From Synchiropus splendidus (lineage: Eukaryota; Chordata; Actinopteri; Syngnathiformes; Callionymidae), in NCBI RefSeq assembly GCF_027744825.2, contig NC_071336.1, positions 11,099,001 to 11,163,000 on the forward strand: a stretch of 64,000 nucleotides of DNA, written 5' to 3'. Made by a program: the position numbers and the translations under genes. Shown here piece by piece: positions 12,561-25,524 of the stretch. Below the pieces are notes generated by a model. The model made no database searches and was not told the DNA's origin. It worked only from the letters and a program-made list of their open reading frames with translations. The stretch's first letter is position 1. Each line of letters starts with the position of its first letter.

Positions 12561-15500
12561 AATGTCACTTTATGAAAATGTCATTTTCATTTCCTCACGT
12601 CTTGACTCAAATATTGTAGAAGGTCTTGTTTTAGTGTCAAAGTTGGTGGCTGTGCTCGCAGGCACAGACTCATCCATGACTGCTGATTAAAAACAAAAAG
12701 AATTGTGAAAGTGAAGAATTAGAGCATGGGCTAGTTTTGTGTAGTTCCATCTGGTCATCTATCACTTCATAGTTTGGTGCCATCTTGTTCTGAAATGGGA
12801 AGTTATTACTGTATATAGTGTATTGCATCTATACATATATTATTAAGGGAAGCTAAATCAGAAACAACTAGACATTCAAGAGACGGAGAAACTGGCAGCA
12901 ATAGCATCAATGAGCTCCTAAATCACATGGAAGGATGAGAAGATGACGCTAAGCAGTCACTGGGGTTAGCAATCGTTTTAGCTGGGTCTGCTGATGCTCA
13001 TGTGCCAGGCTCAGATTTACACCTCTTGCGTGCCTTAAACCCAGGACTGCCACCATTTTGACTTCCTGACGCTCCATTGATTACTGTAGGTCACTGTGTG
13101 GAGCTCTGGTCCGGGACCTGAATTTCTCACTCCAACCAACCCTCGAGGTTTTCATGAAATATGTTCCTCAGCTTGGGATTTGTTCCCTTTACTAACAAAC
13201 AGCCTCCTAATACATGAAGAGTAAAAATGTCCACAAGAAAGACTTTGAAATGGGTTGTCCATTTCTACTCTAACTTTTTTTTGTCATCTTAATTAAGTCC
13301 TTCAGGGTCAGCGTGAACCTTTCAGAGTCGACACCAGACTGGTTATCACGATAGACATTAGTCTTCAGGAAGTGAAAAGAGCTGTTGATGCGAGAGTAAA
13401 GAAGCAGGACGTGGCAGATGACAGAGAGTGACAGTTGATGAGCAGTGACAGCTGACAGGAACATTGCAGTTGCTCCGTCTGGACGTGTTCATGAGGGAAA
13501 CCACTTCCAAGAAGAGACACTGACACGGGAGCAGTGAGGAGTGAAGAAAAAAATATCTGGACTGACGAATTTCATTTACTCAAGTCTGGTCCTCTCAACA
13601 AAAACGTACGCATTTCACATCATTAGATGAGGTACCTCATGATTAATTTCATACGTGCGTGTGCATGTTCACTGTACACCTGCAATACATGAGGTGGGCT
13701 TTGTTCCTCAGGTCAGCAAATTCTCTGTTTGTCTGGCTGAGGTCCTGGTGTGAGCTCCATGGGCCTGCATTTACGATTCACATGTTCTGCTGTAGCCATG
13801 AGTGTGGCACATAAGCATTTGGAAAAGCTGCAGCGCTCTTTTTGAAATCTACTTAGCTATGGAGGAAACTGTCTTAGCATTCCAATGAGCATTCCCCAGT
13901 TCCATTTCGAGTTGCTGCGCTACATGAAGTACCTTGAGGAAATGTGTCTCAATCAATAAAGTACAATTTCATCTTCACCACTCACCAAACTGCAATGGTT
14001 TTAAAGGAAGGCAAACACCAAAAATCCAGGCCAAGCCATGTTCTCTTTGACATGAAGACTTACAATAGATCAGGTGTGAGGCATGTGTGTATTGTGTACA
14101 TGGCACTCATCCAAATGCTTTTTTCTTTTTTTTAAGCAATGTATTTTCAATGTTTTTACATCTTTCACCACAATTGTTTTCCACGTTAGCTGTACGTCAA
14201 TCATGTTACTAGTTTCATTTATGGGCAGATTTCTCTCAATATTGTTGAGTCTGATTTCCGTATAGTCAAGTGTGAAGACATGCAGGTTTGTCTCTCTTTG
14301 TGAATTCCTGGCGTGCATGCATGTTTGTTTACATTTCATGTATATGAGCCTTCCATCACATCTTCTGTGTTTAATTTTTCATGCAATCTCGGTAGATATG
14401 CGCTTATGCTTACGACTCTGCCACTCTGTGGGTCAAACTGTGTACTTGTGTGTTGGAGAATAAGTGAGAGCTTTCTAGGTTTCTATGGGAGTGAAAGCTG
14501 AGCTTCAGTGGGCGGGAGTATTGTTTCCCACATATTGTTGCATGTAAGAGTAAAAAATGAAATGATGATTTTCGCTCTTTCCATTTTAAGATTCAGACAC
14601 AAAACAAAACAAATGAAGGAGTGCAGACAATTTCCACCCAATATTATGGCAAAATATGAATCATTTAATCAATCAACATAATCATTAGTCATATCAATAT
14701 AATTAATAGTCAAATTCCAGTGAGGTCAGTGGGACAGTAGTGGCAGCAGCTTTAAAGAACACGCTTGTGCAACACATATAATAAACGGGGGGAGGAAGCG
14801 AAAGGAGCTAGCACTGCTCTCTGGAAAGAGTGTGACAAATCCTTCAAAAGTATTTCAAGCCAGCTGCTTCACAAAATAATCTATATATAGCTACCAGAAT
14901 GGAGAATGATCACAAAGATGATACTTTTATTCCTGTTCTCTAACCACCTCCCTCTCTCCCATGTCTCCAGGGTTGTGTCTGTAGGTGTCAAACTCTGAGG
15001 GTTTCCAAGTTGCAGCCCGCTGGCACTAAACAATTAAATAGCATGTCTCATATAAGCTGACTGGTGAAGCAGAGGAGAAAGAAGCTGCTGTTGCCAGCGA
15101 GAAACTGAAGCACGTGACTCAATAAGGACGGCAAATTGGCGGGGAGATTGTTGTGGAGGACTTGGCTCAGAGGAGATGGACATCAAGAAGTTCAGCCTGT
15201 GACAATTAAGTCGCAACGGGAGGAAAAGAGGGAGGAGGAAGGTGTGGAGGGTGAATCTCACATGTGTACTGTCCTTCAATCTACATAATGGGGCATTTCT
15301 TTACTACAGCGAAAAATGGATCCCTTTACCCTCAAAAGTATGAGGAGCCTGTAAAGATGTGAAAAAGAAAAGCATCATAATTAGCCCCGTTCACTGGGGA
15401 CAACCATTTTAATCAACATCAGGTTTTTTTTGTGAACAGTCACAACAAAGTCAAAGGAGCTCACTGAGGACCAGTGGCTGCATAAAGTGGCTGCTCACAA

Positions 15501-16859
15501 GTCAGGCTACAAAGCCACATCAACTGTAACCATGTGAAAGTGGCTGCAGTGCAAAGGATTATTAAAAAAATACAATGTGCTCTGCACCATGGACAATCTA
15601 GCAGGTAGAAGTAAAATCCAACCAAGTGACCCAATTGGTTACACAGAGTGAAAGGAGAGGCACCCCATGGCAAACATGCTTCACTTGAAACAGGAAGGCC
15701 TCAACTTGCAACATGGAAGGCAGACTTTGGTGTGACATTGGTGCTGAAGTCCACCTAAAATAGTGGCCTTCTGACGCCTTTGGAACCAGTGGTGGTGGAG
15801 GTGAAAAAATATCCAAGGATCCCCACCAAATCCTGGAGAATCAGGGCACTGCCAGGTCCAACGTCTAAAAGTGGACAGTCCAATGGACACCGAACACTGC
15901 TGTGTTCCACAAGCAAGACATGGCACACAAAAGCTCACTTGGCTTTCACAAACACTCATCCGGACAGGCAAGAATGGTTCTGGTCCCGGTTCATGGCCAG
16001 ATGAAAGAAAAATTGAAACGCAACTTGGCTACGCTTGTCGTGCTATTCGCACCAGAGCAGTTGCTGCTTTCCAGCCACCAAAGCATCTTCTCTCCGCTTC
16101 TCAAATCAAGTTTAAAAAAACTAGGTCAATCTGCTGTGGGGCAGGTCTGAAGTTAGTGAAAAGTCAACATGGCAGAACGGAGAGGAAGAATTTCTGCCCT
16201 TTATCTACTACAGAAAATGTAAAGGGCAAAACAAAAATGTGGACAGCGCCATTTCTGGATCAACCAGATGATTCAAAGGCACGACTAACTCTGTGAGTTA
16301 GGAATTTCTGCAACTACGAAGGGAGCAAGTATGGTAAGTGTTATTGAAGCAGCGGGGGCAGTTTTGACATTCACTGAATTGGTGACAATAAAAACACTAC
16401 TTTTTAATCATGGGAAGTAAATTCGCGCATCCGTCTTCAGCCAATCCATCTCTTCATATGGCCGGCCGAAATGCATGACTTAACATAAGTCATTAAATGA
16501 TTCTTTCAAGATTTTCATCCCCTCTACTATGATGTGTTCCATTTGTTTTCCATGTTTCCACTTCATTGAAATAAGTTTGATCACGTGATATGTCATCTTT
16601 AAAAAAATGTCATTGTGCAAATTGTTTTTCGGGTGACGTAGGAGCTCTACCTTAAGCCGTGGCGGTGCGAACACTTGTTTACATGCAGCGGAAACCCTGT
16701 ACTGTAAGTGTTTGATGAATCAAATGGCACATGAACTGAACTTAACTGAAGCTGTAACCGTTTCCCCAAACGTGTCACATTATCCCTGTTCCACATTTTA
16801 TACAACGTGTTGTACCACTCTACACTGAGAAGTCATGTATATCAGTCACTTTTATCAGT

Positions 16860-17325
16860 TAAGTCACATTTGGTGTGAACACACACTAAGAACACCATCC
16901 CCACATTTTTGGGGGAGTAGATGGACAATGGAACCTGATGGCAGTAAACAGCACCATGAAAAATAAGCAATATATCAAGACTCTCAACAGCAAAGCCAAG
17001 CAGCCGACAGAGATATTTGGCCTTGGGTTCCTCAGGACATTTCTGCAAAGACCCAAAAAGAGACCAAAAGTGGCAAATAAATGGCCAGTGGAAAACAACA
17101 TTAATGTTTTACAGTGGCCCAGCCACAGTCCTCACTTGAATTTGAGATTGGAGCTGAAGATCAAGTAGGTGCTCATCACTTAAGATGAATGGGCAAAATA
17201 TGAGTGGACACATGCAAAAAGGTTGTTCGCAATTATATGAAACTGTTTGCTGTCGAAGCCAGCAAGGCTGTTCTGATTACTAAGCAGGCTATGAATAATT
17301 TTGGACATGCCACTTTTTGTTGAAC
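16860..17325 (+). mobile_element. Tc1/mariner transposase relic, C-terminal part
   Basis: The plus frame at 16938-17168 contains NNINVLQWPSHSPHLN, corresponding to the catalytic-domain stretch of Tc1 transposases (KVLEWPSQSPDLNPIE). Just upstream, FGLGFLRTF and a Lys/Arg-rich stretch align with the (L)GLGRRW-FQQDNDPKHT region. The DND motif holding the second catalytic Asp is destroyed, and the Asp before LNP is His. Farther on, DEWAKYEWTHAKRLFAIM resembles the Tc1 C-terminal helix but contains stops, and the downstream phrase ATGAATAATTTTGGACAT is typical of Tc1 3' ends. The copy is clearly dead. Terminal inverted repeats were not found, so the limits are approximate. Confidence 0.75.
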
Positions 17326-19004
17326 TACCAGTCGAACCTTCATGGCAATCAGAGCTCTTCCAAGCCGTGTCGACTTATGAAATCCGAGGTTTGCAACTCG
17401 CTAGATGTGAATAATAAAATTTCGTCTGAAAATAAACTTGTGATCGTCCAGGTACTCGTGAATCGGCAACGTAATTCAGCACAATTATCTGGGAGAAATA
17501 CCCTTTTCATGGAAACCTGTATAATGGCAACAAACAAACTTTCACCAAGTCCGAAAACCAGTCCCCTCTTATGTGAAAACTAGTGATGTCCTCATGCAAA
17601 TACCTGCACCCCATAGCGACTGTAACAGTCATACTCTGGCATGGTGGCGGACCTCTCTTCCGCGTTAAATTAGCGACGATTATATAACGGTATCTACAAC
17701 AAGGATCGTTCAGATTGGAATGCCGGCCATGAAAAGTGATGTAAATCCGTGTCCTGAAAAAAATATATTTATAATGTGGTAGTTATGATATGAATCATTC
17801 ATATCAGTACTCTTTATCGGCAAGTACCAAATTGTCAGTACTTGAAAAAGTCGGGAAAAAGGAGCATTGGGACAACCCTCACAGCAGAAAGGGGAGACAA
17901 ATCCTGGGTTGAATTCTGCAACCCACCAACACATCTAGGACAAAAATATTTTTAATAGATAAAGAAAAAACACAAAGAACACAAGTCAAAACTCAACCTA
18001 ATGAGTCTGGTTCTGGTCCCGCGAGGCAGAACTCCTTCATAAACTCCATATCCATCAGAACCAAAGTAGGGAAAAATATTCAGCACAACGCCAGCTCAAG
18101 CTGATTAACACATCTTGTGATACTTCAGCCTGAGCTCACCCTCTGGCGCATTTAACCACGAAAAAAAAAAAAAAATTAAATAAAACCTTCCCTTCAAATC
18201 GCCATCAGTACAACGGCGTTGGGTGCCAGTGGGTGCAGACAGGATACTATTCTGACATTCCAACCAATGATCTTGCGGCCTTGCTCACAGACATACTCTG
18301 AACACTATTCAGGCAGAAAATGACTCACACAATCTTTAATTTTTTGCTCAACTGTCAACATTGGGAGCTCTTGAATTTTGGAGACAGGCATCTATTTCAG
18401 CCATTTGTCATCATGTCTTTTCAGTCACCTTCAAATGGCATTCCACAAGAGTTACAAAATATTCTCTATCTTTTATGAAATTAAAAATAAGAACCCACAG
18501 CAGAATAATTAACATTGCATTACCATACTATTACTACAGTTTAAGATACAGAAGAATGAGTAAGAAGACCGTTGTTAACATTACTTTTTTTTCTTTTTAA
18601 AATCATAACATGAGCACAGAAGTAAATCGCAAAAGCAGAATGTGGATGTGTCTTTGAGCGTCCTGGTTATTTGGATGAAAATGTAGGTGAAGACATGTCA
18701 AGAAGAAGTGTGTGGGAAGATAGGAACAGAGATGTAAACATGGACAGACGCAGACTTGCATAGGGGGTCAATTCTACCAATTAAATAAGCAAACTGTCAG
18801 CAATTCAGGTTAGGGTTGTGGAATTAAAGTGTGAATTATAGAAAATGTCTTATACAGTACTTGCAACAGATGGACACTGAAAGCTTGACTCTCCGCTAAA
18901 TATATGTTTTTTTATTTAACAGAGGTATTTATCAGTTGAAAAGGACAAACAGATTCCACAAGAAAATTGACACCGCAACAATAATGAAATGTAAAATAAG
19001 AGTC

Positions 19005-19041
19005 TATTATTATTATCAATAATAATAACAATAATAATAAT
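19005..19041. repeat. ATT/AAT trinucleotide tract, self-complementary
   Basis: ATT repeats (19005-19016) are followed at once by AAT repeats with one C interruption (19018-19041), so the halves can pair as a short AT-only hairpin. Confidence 0.85.
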
Positions 19042-22000
19042 GGTTTCAATGCATAATATAAGGTATAGAGTGACGAGACTGGAAACATGGAAAGTCGAGT
19101 GCAGATAATCATAAGAATGAATCCACCGGCTGAGGCCAAAACATGGATGAGCCAGCTGGACTACGGTACTCAGGGCACTTTTGAAAATCAGTCAAAGAAA
19201 CTGAAAATAGAGTTTGAAATATTGTATGCATAGTATGGAAATGTGAAGACATTTTTGTCTGGTTTTGACAAACACTACACATTGTAGAAAAGCGTCCGTT
19301 GACAGTTATGGTGAGTTTTATTCTATCGACAATTCATGGTCAAGGGCTTTTTGTATTTATTAGATGACGTATTTGTTGAAATGTATTTTCCATCTTTCCA
19401 TCCAGCAACAATACAAGACTAACATTTCATTTGCTTTTGGAGCTGGCCCAGTCTGACAGGAACACATTGATTTTCCTGCTCTCTGCATCCCTCTGCACTT
19501 TAGAAGCCCAGCATGAGATTTCTCTTTGGATTCTCACTCATCTACTTTTCTCATCGTCCAAAAGAAAAATGGAGCGAAAGCTTCAGGTCACACGTCTACA
19601 GGAATGTCAGGATATTTTACAAACAACTTACTGGTCATACTTTTGACATGAGACAGATGGTCAAGCATCTATCTGCTAAACACTAAATTTCACTTTCTCA
19701 TAAAAATCCTGGAACAACAACACCGTCTCGCAGATAAACAGCAGCCCATCATGCCGTTCCGGTTGCCTACAACAAGGCTCACGAGTGTAAGCATTCACGC
19801 ATTCCATCGGTGCTGTCAATCAACAACGGTAGCACAACTACAGAGGCTGAGGAAGCCGTATTTGTACAAGAGCAGTCGCGTTAATTTCTTTAATGGTATT
19901 GCCAAAATCGTGACAACATTTGTAAATTAAATACAGAAAATGGCAGCTGTCATTCATTGACAAACTTCATTGTCATCATGAGAACACTGCAAACGAACTA
20001 CAGTTTAGAAGGTATTAATATAGACACCAAATACAATTTAGAAAATTTCGCTTGAAGTAACAAAACAGTAAATGAATAAATATAAATCCAAAACATGTTT
20101 TTCATTCGCTCATCATTAAAAAAAGAAAATTAACCTACTTGAGCTATGATGCACTGATGTCCTTCTAGCGAAGCAAAGTTTGCTGCTTTTCATTTCACCT
20201 ATTTTTTCAGGCTGACTTCAGTACACAACATACACATACATTTTGGGGTAATTTCCTGGGTTATATAATTGCAGTATGCAGATGTTTACAGAAAAAAACA
20301 CCTTTGCAGTACGATGTTCCAATATTTTATTATGGCACTGGAAAGAACTTTAGCATTGTTAAATCCAGCCGGAGCCAAAATTCAATGAGACGTCAGTCGG
20401 CTCTTCTTCTCTCTGAGAAGAAGAGATAGTCTCTCATATGCAAAACCAGAGGAATATAGCTATGCGGAACCTTAACCAAAATCCAACCAACTTTGGTTTC
20501 AGTACCTGCACCCTGCATCACCTCCACCCTTCACAGCACTCTCCCCATCCTGCCTCTGGTGATCCATAGTCTGAGCCATCATCTATGAAGTCTCCTGCTG
20601 TGCCTCCACACCTCCATCACCACCCCTTTTATACTTTCATCCACATTTTATGTGTCTTTTTGTTTGTTCTCCACTCCTGCTGCATCCTAAATGTTGCTTA
20701 TCCCACGGCGACACTCTCGTTTTAATGCAAGCCAACTGTCATGCACACAGTTACACACACCTCTAGCGATGTGACCAATCCTGTGCTGCGAGCCGAGTGT
20801 CACAAGACCCAACACACATACACTTGAATGCAGATCCGTACGTACTAAATCAACTCCAATCTAGTTTGTTTTGGTACAAATACTCAAGACCAAAGTACTG
20901 GTGTTAACTCTTCACACTCCCTCCAGTGGTTCAGACTCTCCTGGTGGTCTCTATCTACATCCTTTGATCGTCTTCCCTCTCTCTCCCTCTGGTCTGTCCG
21001 TTTACTTCTCTTCTGCCTTCACTTTTCAGAGGCTCTTCATTTCACTGGAACGATGGATGAGGCGCAGAGGCCATCTGTGAGAGCTGATAAAGCACACACA
21101 CAGCAGACCCTAGCAACAGCACACACTCACAACAGCATTCACACGTAGATAGAGCAACAAGGAGACGAAAGCATTCAGGAGAGCAGAACCACCAATGAAT
21201 ACACTGACACACACATTCAAGTACACACAAACCCAAACATGCAGTATATTTCACACAGACACGCACAAAGTAATTATCTTGTGTATGAAGGACAAAAGCA
21301 TAGAGATGCACAGTTTGAACCTTGAGGACCCGTTGAGCCACGCAACTTCAGCATCAACAACAGCAACATAATAAACGATGGGAGATTTGTCTGACTGGTG
21401 AAAACAAACTGAGGTGCTGTTCGTGGGTGCAACTATTTTCAGATAAACACTGTACGAAACGCTAACATAATAACACAACAGCAAAAATAGGTAACTTTCT
21501 GCATGGTTCTGCTCACTTTGAACTCACTCCCACTCTCTTAATGGATCACTTTTCACACCACTGTATAGATACATGTCCAAAATACCACACTTCAACTGAA
21601 TGGTAGCGATGGCCCAAACAGTGATGATCCAGTGAAGTTCTGACCTCCGTATGGCAAGAAAATGTGCTCTTCAGCAGTCAGCTAAAGCATTAGAATGAAA
21701 GAGCAGTCGCAAGGATGAGTTGAGAACGTGTGGAAAAATAACAATGCACCTATCCCTTTATCAATAAAACATTCAATCTGTGATGAAACACTGAGAGTAT
21801 CATGCGTGGACGACACCAACGTTTGATAAACTAGTCCAACATGCTTAATTAAACACTGGAATTGGCCTTTTTAGCAGCCAGAACACCACCAGCTGCTTGT
21901 GTGCAAACATACACCGAATGCTCACTTTTTTTTTCATGCAGTCACAAAGAAGTGACTGCAGCTGCCGCCAGACTGTCGCAGGTCACATGGGACCCCCGCT

Positions 22001-23889
22001 GACAATAATCCAGGACGCTTTTTACTCTCGGTGCTCAAGCCTATTAGCATGCAGGACGAAGAGTCTGTCAGTCCAGTGCCATGCTGCAGTTCTCAGAGGA
22101 AACGCCGAAAGTCACAAATTTAAAAGCAGCGACTTTGACAAGCAAAAAAGAAAAGAGGTCAGAAGTACGTAGCCAGATTAATAACCCTTCAACCTGAAGC
22201 AAGATGATGGGATGTCAATGTAACTGTCTGCTTGGGTTCAAAAGTATGTAGTCTGAGGTCCACAGAGCACTTGAATTTAGCACTTTGGAGTGTATACGTC
22301 AAGAGACTTGTTGGAGAACATAAACCACCACAGTATGATAGGCACCCAACGGCATACTAAAGCCTGTTATTGTGCACAAAAACATCACTAACTTAAAATC
22401 AGCACACCATGGGAATTGAGCGCTGTCTAGCAAAATGAGACAAGAAGCTATATGGACTTGTCTTTAAAAAGAGAATTCAACAACCTGAACTCAGCAAAAT
22501 GCCCATCCTGAAAACAGACAAATGCATGGAAACATCAGCTACAGTGGCACTAATCAATCTTCTTCGACTACCTCCTCAGATGTCAATCACCAGAGCTAAT
22601 GCTGGTTCTGCATGAGGCCCGTTTCAATGGCATCCTAAGTGCCTCCACACCCATCTTGTACAGGGTGGTCGAATGGACTCACCCAGCAAACTGGAACAAT
22701 ACGATATAACACACAGGACAGTGAGGAGAAGTGACAGCCCAAATCAAACTTCATTTAGTCAACACGTTGTCCCAGGCCACTCCCACCTCAGTGTAATTGG
22801 TCAAAGTTGGAGCTCTGCTTAAGTGCAGTGGACATGTGAATGGAGATAATATGATAATAAATAATAAATAAAGACCCTTGGAATGTGGGGGCAGAAACAG
22901 CTATTCCTCCATTTCTACTACCGCATTCAATGTGGAATTAGAGAACAAACCTTGGAGAGCGGATTGAATAAATAGTCAAGTCTGTGAGCCAGTTTTGAAA
23001 CTAAAATATATTTAAGTTAATTAAAAATTATTTCACAAAAAAAATCAAAGCATTGATCAGATTGAGAAATGAAGTCAGATGGAGCGAAAAGCCAGAAAAA
23101 TAAAATCTATAAAAACATCTCAACTGAAGCTGCACCACAGGGAGCTTTTCAGAAATTCATATCTAAATCAAAAATGTATGGACCGTTTTGTTTTATACTT
23201 TACATGTCTGGCCCCAAAGACCTTAAATAACAACCCAAGAACCAGAAATAGTCAAAGGAGTAAAAATTGATCTGAGGTAGGAGGATGGCCACCCTACAGG
23301 ACCTAAAAGTGATATGTACAACTGGCAACCCCAGTATTCCTGGAACCATGTATTCAATCTTAATTTGCAGACAGACTGCATTTCAGACATGGCTCTGTTG
23401 TAAATAGAAAATATGCAGTATTCTATGCAAAATAATCAGAGCTAAAATCCCACTCGGTAGCACAGTGACAGGGCTCTGAGTTCAAACTGAGACAAAGAAT
23501 AGACAAAGAAAGTTGGCATGCAAATCAGTGTCAACATGACTGCTGATGTACTTTACATACTCCTGCCAGGCAAATGTTAAGATACAGAGAAAGAAACTGT
23601 TTTTCTAAGATTGTTATTTCTTTGATTATGAATTTGTTTGTATCAGCAATAACACATTGACACCACACCGTAAAATGAGTCTGTGATAACATCTGGTGAT
23701 CTCAAGGCAGTCCTGATTTTGGAGAAATATTGTCGTCCATTCCAGAGTCGTCCCTGCCGTGCGCACTGGTGTAAATATGAGCCACACTAAAAAGACATCT
23801 GAACAACTTCAATGAGCACTGTTGTGCAATTACAGGAGAAGTGGTTGATCTACCCTGACTCAAGGATGTACCGAAGGGTGACACTAAAC

Positions 23890-24170
23890 TACTTCTTAGT
23901 CTTTTTTCTGTCAGGATTTGCCACGGCAAATCAGTTTCTTCAGTCTATCTTGTGCATTTTCGCTACTCATGCATATCCTCTTTATGCAGTCCTTTGTCAC
24001 ATCCATGAGCCTCAATGGCTGTCCTCCTCTTCTTCTTTTGCCCTTCTATTTGTAACAGTGTTCGTCCAACCTTCCCTGTCGCCGCTCTCCACATGTCCAA
24101 GCCACTTGAGTATGGCCTCCCTGACTTTGTCTCTGAACTTCTCCACATGATCGCAACCTCCGACGTCTGG
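23890..24170 (-). mobile_element. LINE 3'-end fossil (RT ORF C-terminus)
   Basis: The minus-strand frame contains FRDKVREAILKWLGHVESGD, followed after frame disruption by a KEDM(H/R)E-like end. This is the characteristic C-terminal module (KVREARLRWYGHV...RRGRPKRRWMD...KEDM) of several fish non-LTR retrotransposon ORFs. On the minus strand it runs into a GCCGTGGCAAATCCTGAC tail, equivalent to the GCTGTGGCGACCCCTAA ends of such elements. It is riddled with frameshifts and stops. It aligns with the plus-strand fragments at 28.6 and 44.2 kb. Confidence 0.7.
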
Positions 24171-25503
24171 TTCTAATTGAATCAATCCCAAAGAAAACCT
24201 GAGAATCTTCAAGTCTGACACGTAACTCATTCCTACGAAAACATTTCCTGAAATTCAGTCGTGAGTAAGGATGAAATGAATCTTCCTTTTTATGTCTTTT
24301 GTTATCAAATTCAACCACTATGTCTCTTTTTGCTTATTCCCCAGAAGCTAAAATATAGAGGTGCTGATCCTTTCTTCTATCACTGTCAAGACAGGCATTA
24401 AAACAGACCAAAAAAATCATAACAATAAATAATAAAGATTAAAATACATAAACAGGGCTTTCCTAAAGGATGTTTTCCATAAGTCTGTCAACAACAAGGA
24501 GATTTACTGAGATGTTTTGTGTGACCGTCAACAAATTTTACAATATGAAGAACTCAAACTATTGAGCCTTGAGTTCTTTGGCTTGAACGACTTACAATTT
24601 AAAAGAGAGACTGAGTCGGTACCTGCAGATGGACCATTTTATTTTACAATTACGTGTCTGCATGGTTGAGGTCTCCCACCCACGCGGCCCTGACGCTGAA
24701 ACTCTTGCTGCACCACACGGTGTGAAGTACTGCGGCTCTTAACGTGACTGCATCCCACAGAAGATACTCGACCCTCAACTTGAGCCGGAGAGACGGTTAA
24801 CAATTATCAGTGTGAAACGTTTACCAAGTCATTTTTTGTTGTTAAAAAAGGATTGTTGTTAAAATCTGGAGCAAGACGATGTGAAAATACATTAAGGAAA
24901 AGTTGACAGAGAGGTTTTATAGTAAATGCAGTATTGGTGAAGCATAATTCGTGCAACCTCAAATAAGCTAAACAAGCATGCGAAGAGAAACTGCAAGAGT
25001 GTGTTTCCCTCTCACTGTCCTCCAGTCAAGACCTAATTTCAAATTTAAAAAGGGTGAGCAGAAACCCAGAGTGAGTCATGGGGCATGAAAGTGATGGGTC
25101 TATGTTGGAACATGCAGCATCAGGAGACAGAGCAGAAACACAGAGTTGAGTGATATAACAGATTATTAAACCATAACCGACTGTGACCACAGAATAAAGT
25201 TGTATGTTTCTCACTGCCGATTTTTTCAAAGCTCCTTTGGTTTCAACAAATGGAAATAATTTCTCTATTGAGGATTTTTTTAATCTCAAAGTTAAATGAG
25301 ATCAGAAGGAAGACCCTTCTGAAGTCGTTCTGCTTTGATGCAGAGTGAAGGATGGAAAAAATGGGGAGGAAGGAATTTTGGCAAAAATGTCTTTAAGTTG
25401 ATGCTGGGAACAAACTGGATTAACATGGATTACTGAGAGACAGTTGGTTCTTAAGCACTGCCAAACATTAGTGATATCAGTGAGGAACATGCAAGCGCAC
25501 ACG

Positions 25504-25524
25504 CACACACACACACACACACAC
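25504..25524 (+). repeat. CA microsatellite
   Basis: An uninterrupted 21-bp CA tract preceded by GCGCACACG. The flanks look like ordinary intron. Confidence 0.95.

Noticed and set aside
13627..13640. Perfect 14-bp palindrome ATGAGGTACCTCAT
   Set aside because: A 14-bp palindrome is not rare enough in 64 kb to mean much, and no related sites cluster nearby.
14975..15030. GGTGTCAAACTC ... GCAGCCCGCTGGC, hAT-like terminus
   Set aside because: Short and degraded. No second end was found, so similarity may be chance.
15871..16296. 141-codon plus frame with overlapping frames on both strands
   Set aside because: I could not tie it to a transposase or any gene. The dense overlapping frames reflect locally higher GC. 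It could be an old mobile-element body, but no termini or motifs were found.
23451..23500. tRNA-derived SINE-like stretch (CGGTAGCACAGTG ... GTTCAAACTGAG)
   Set aside because: The spacing between the A-box-like and B-box-like parts is too short, and no tail or target duplication is visible.
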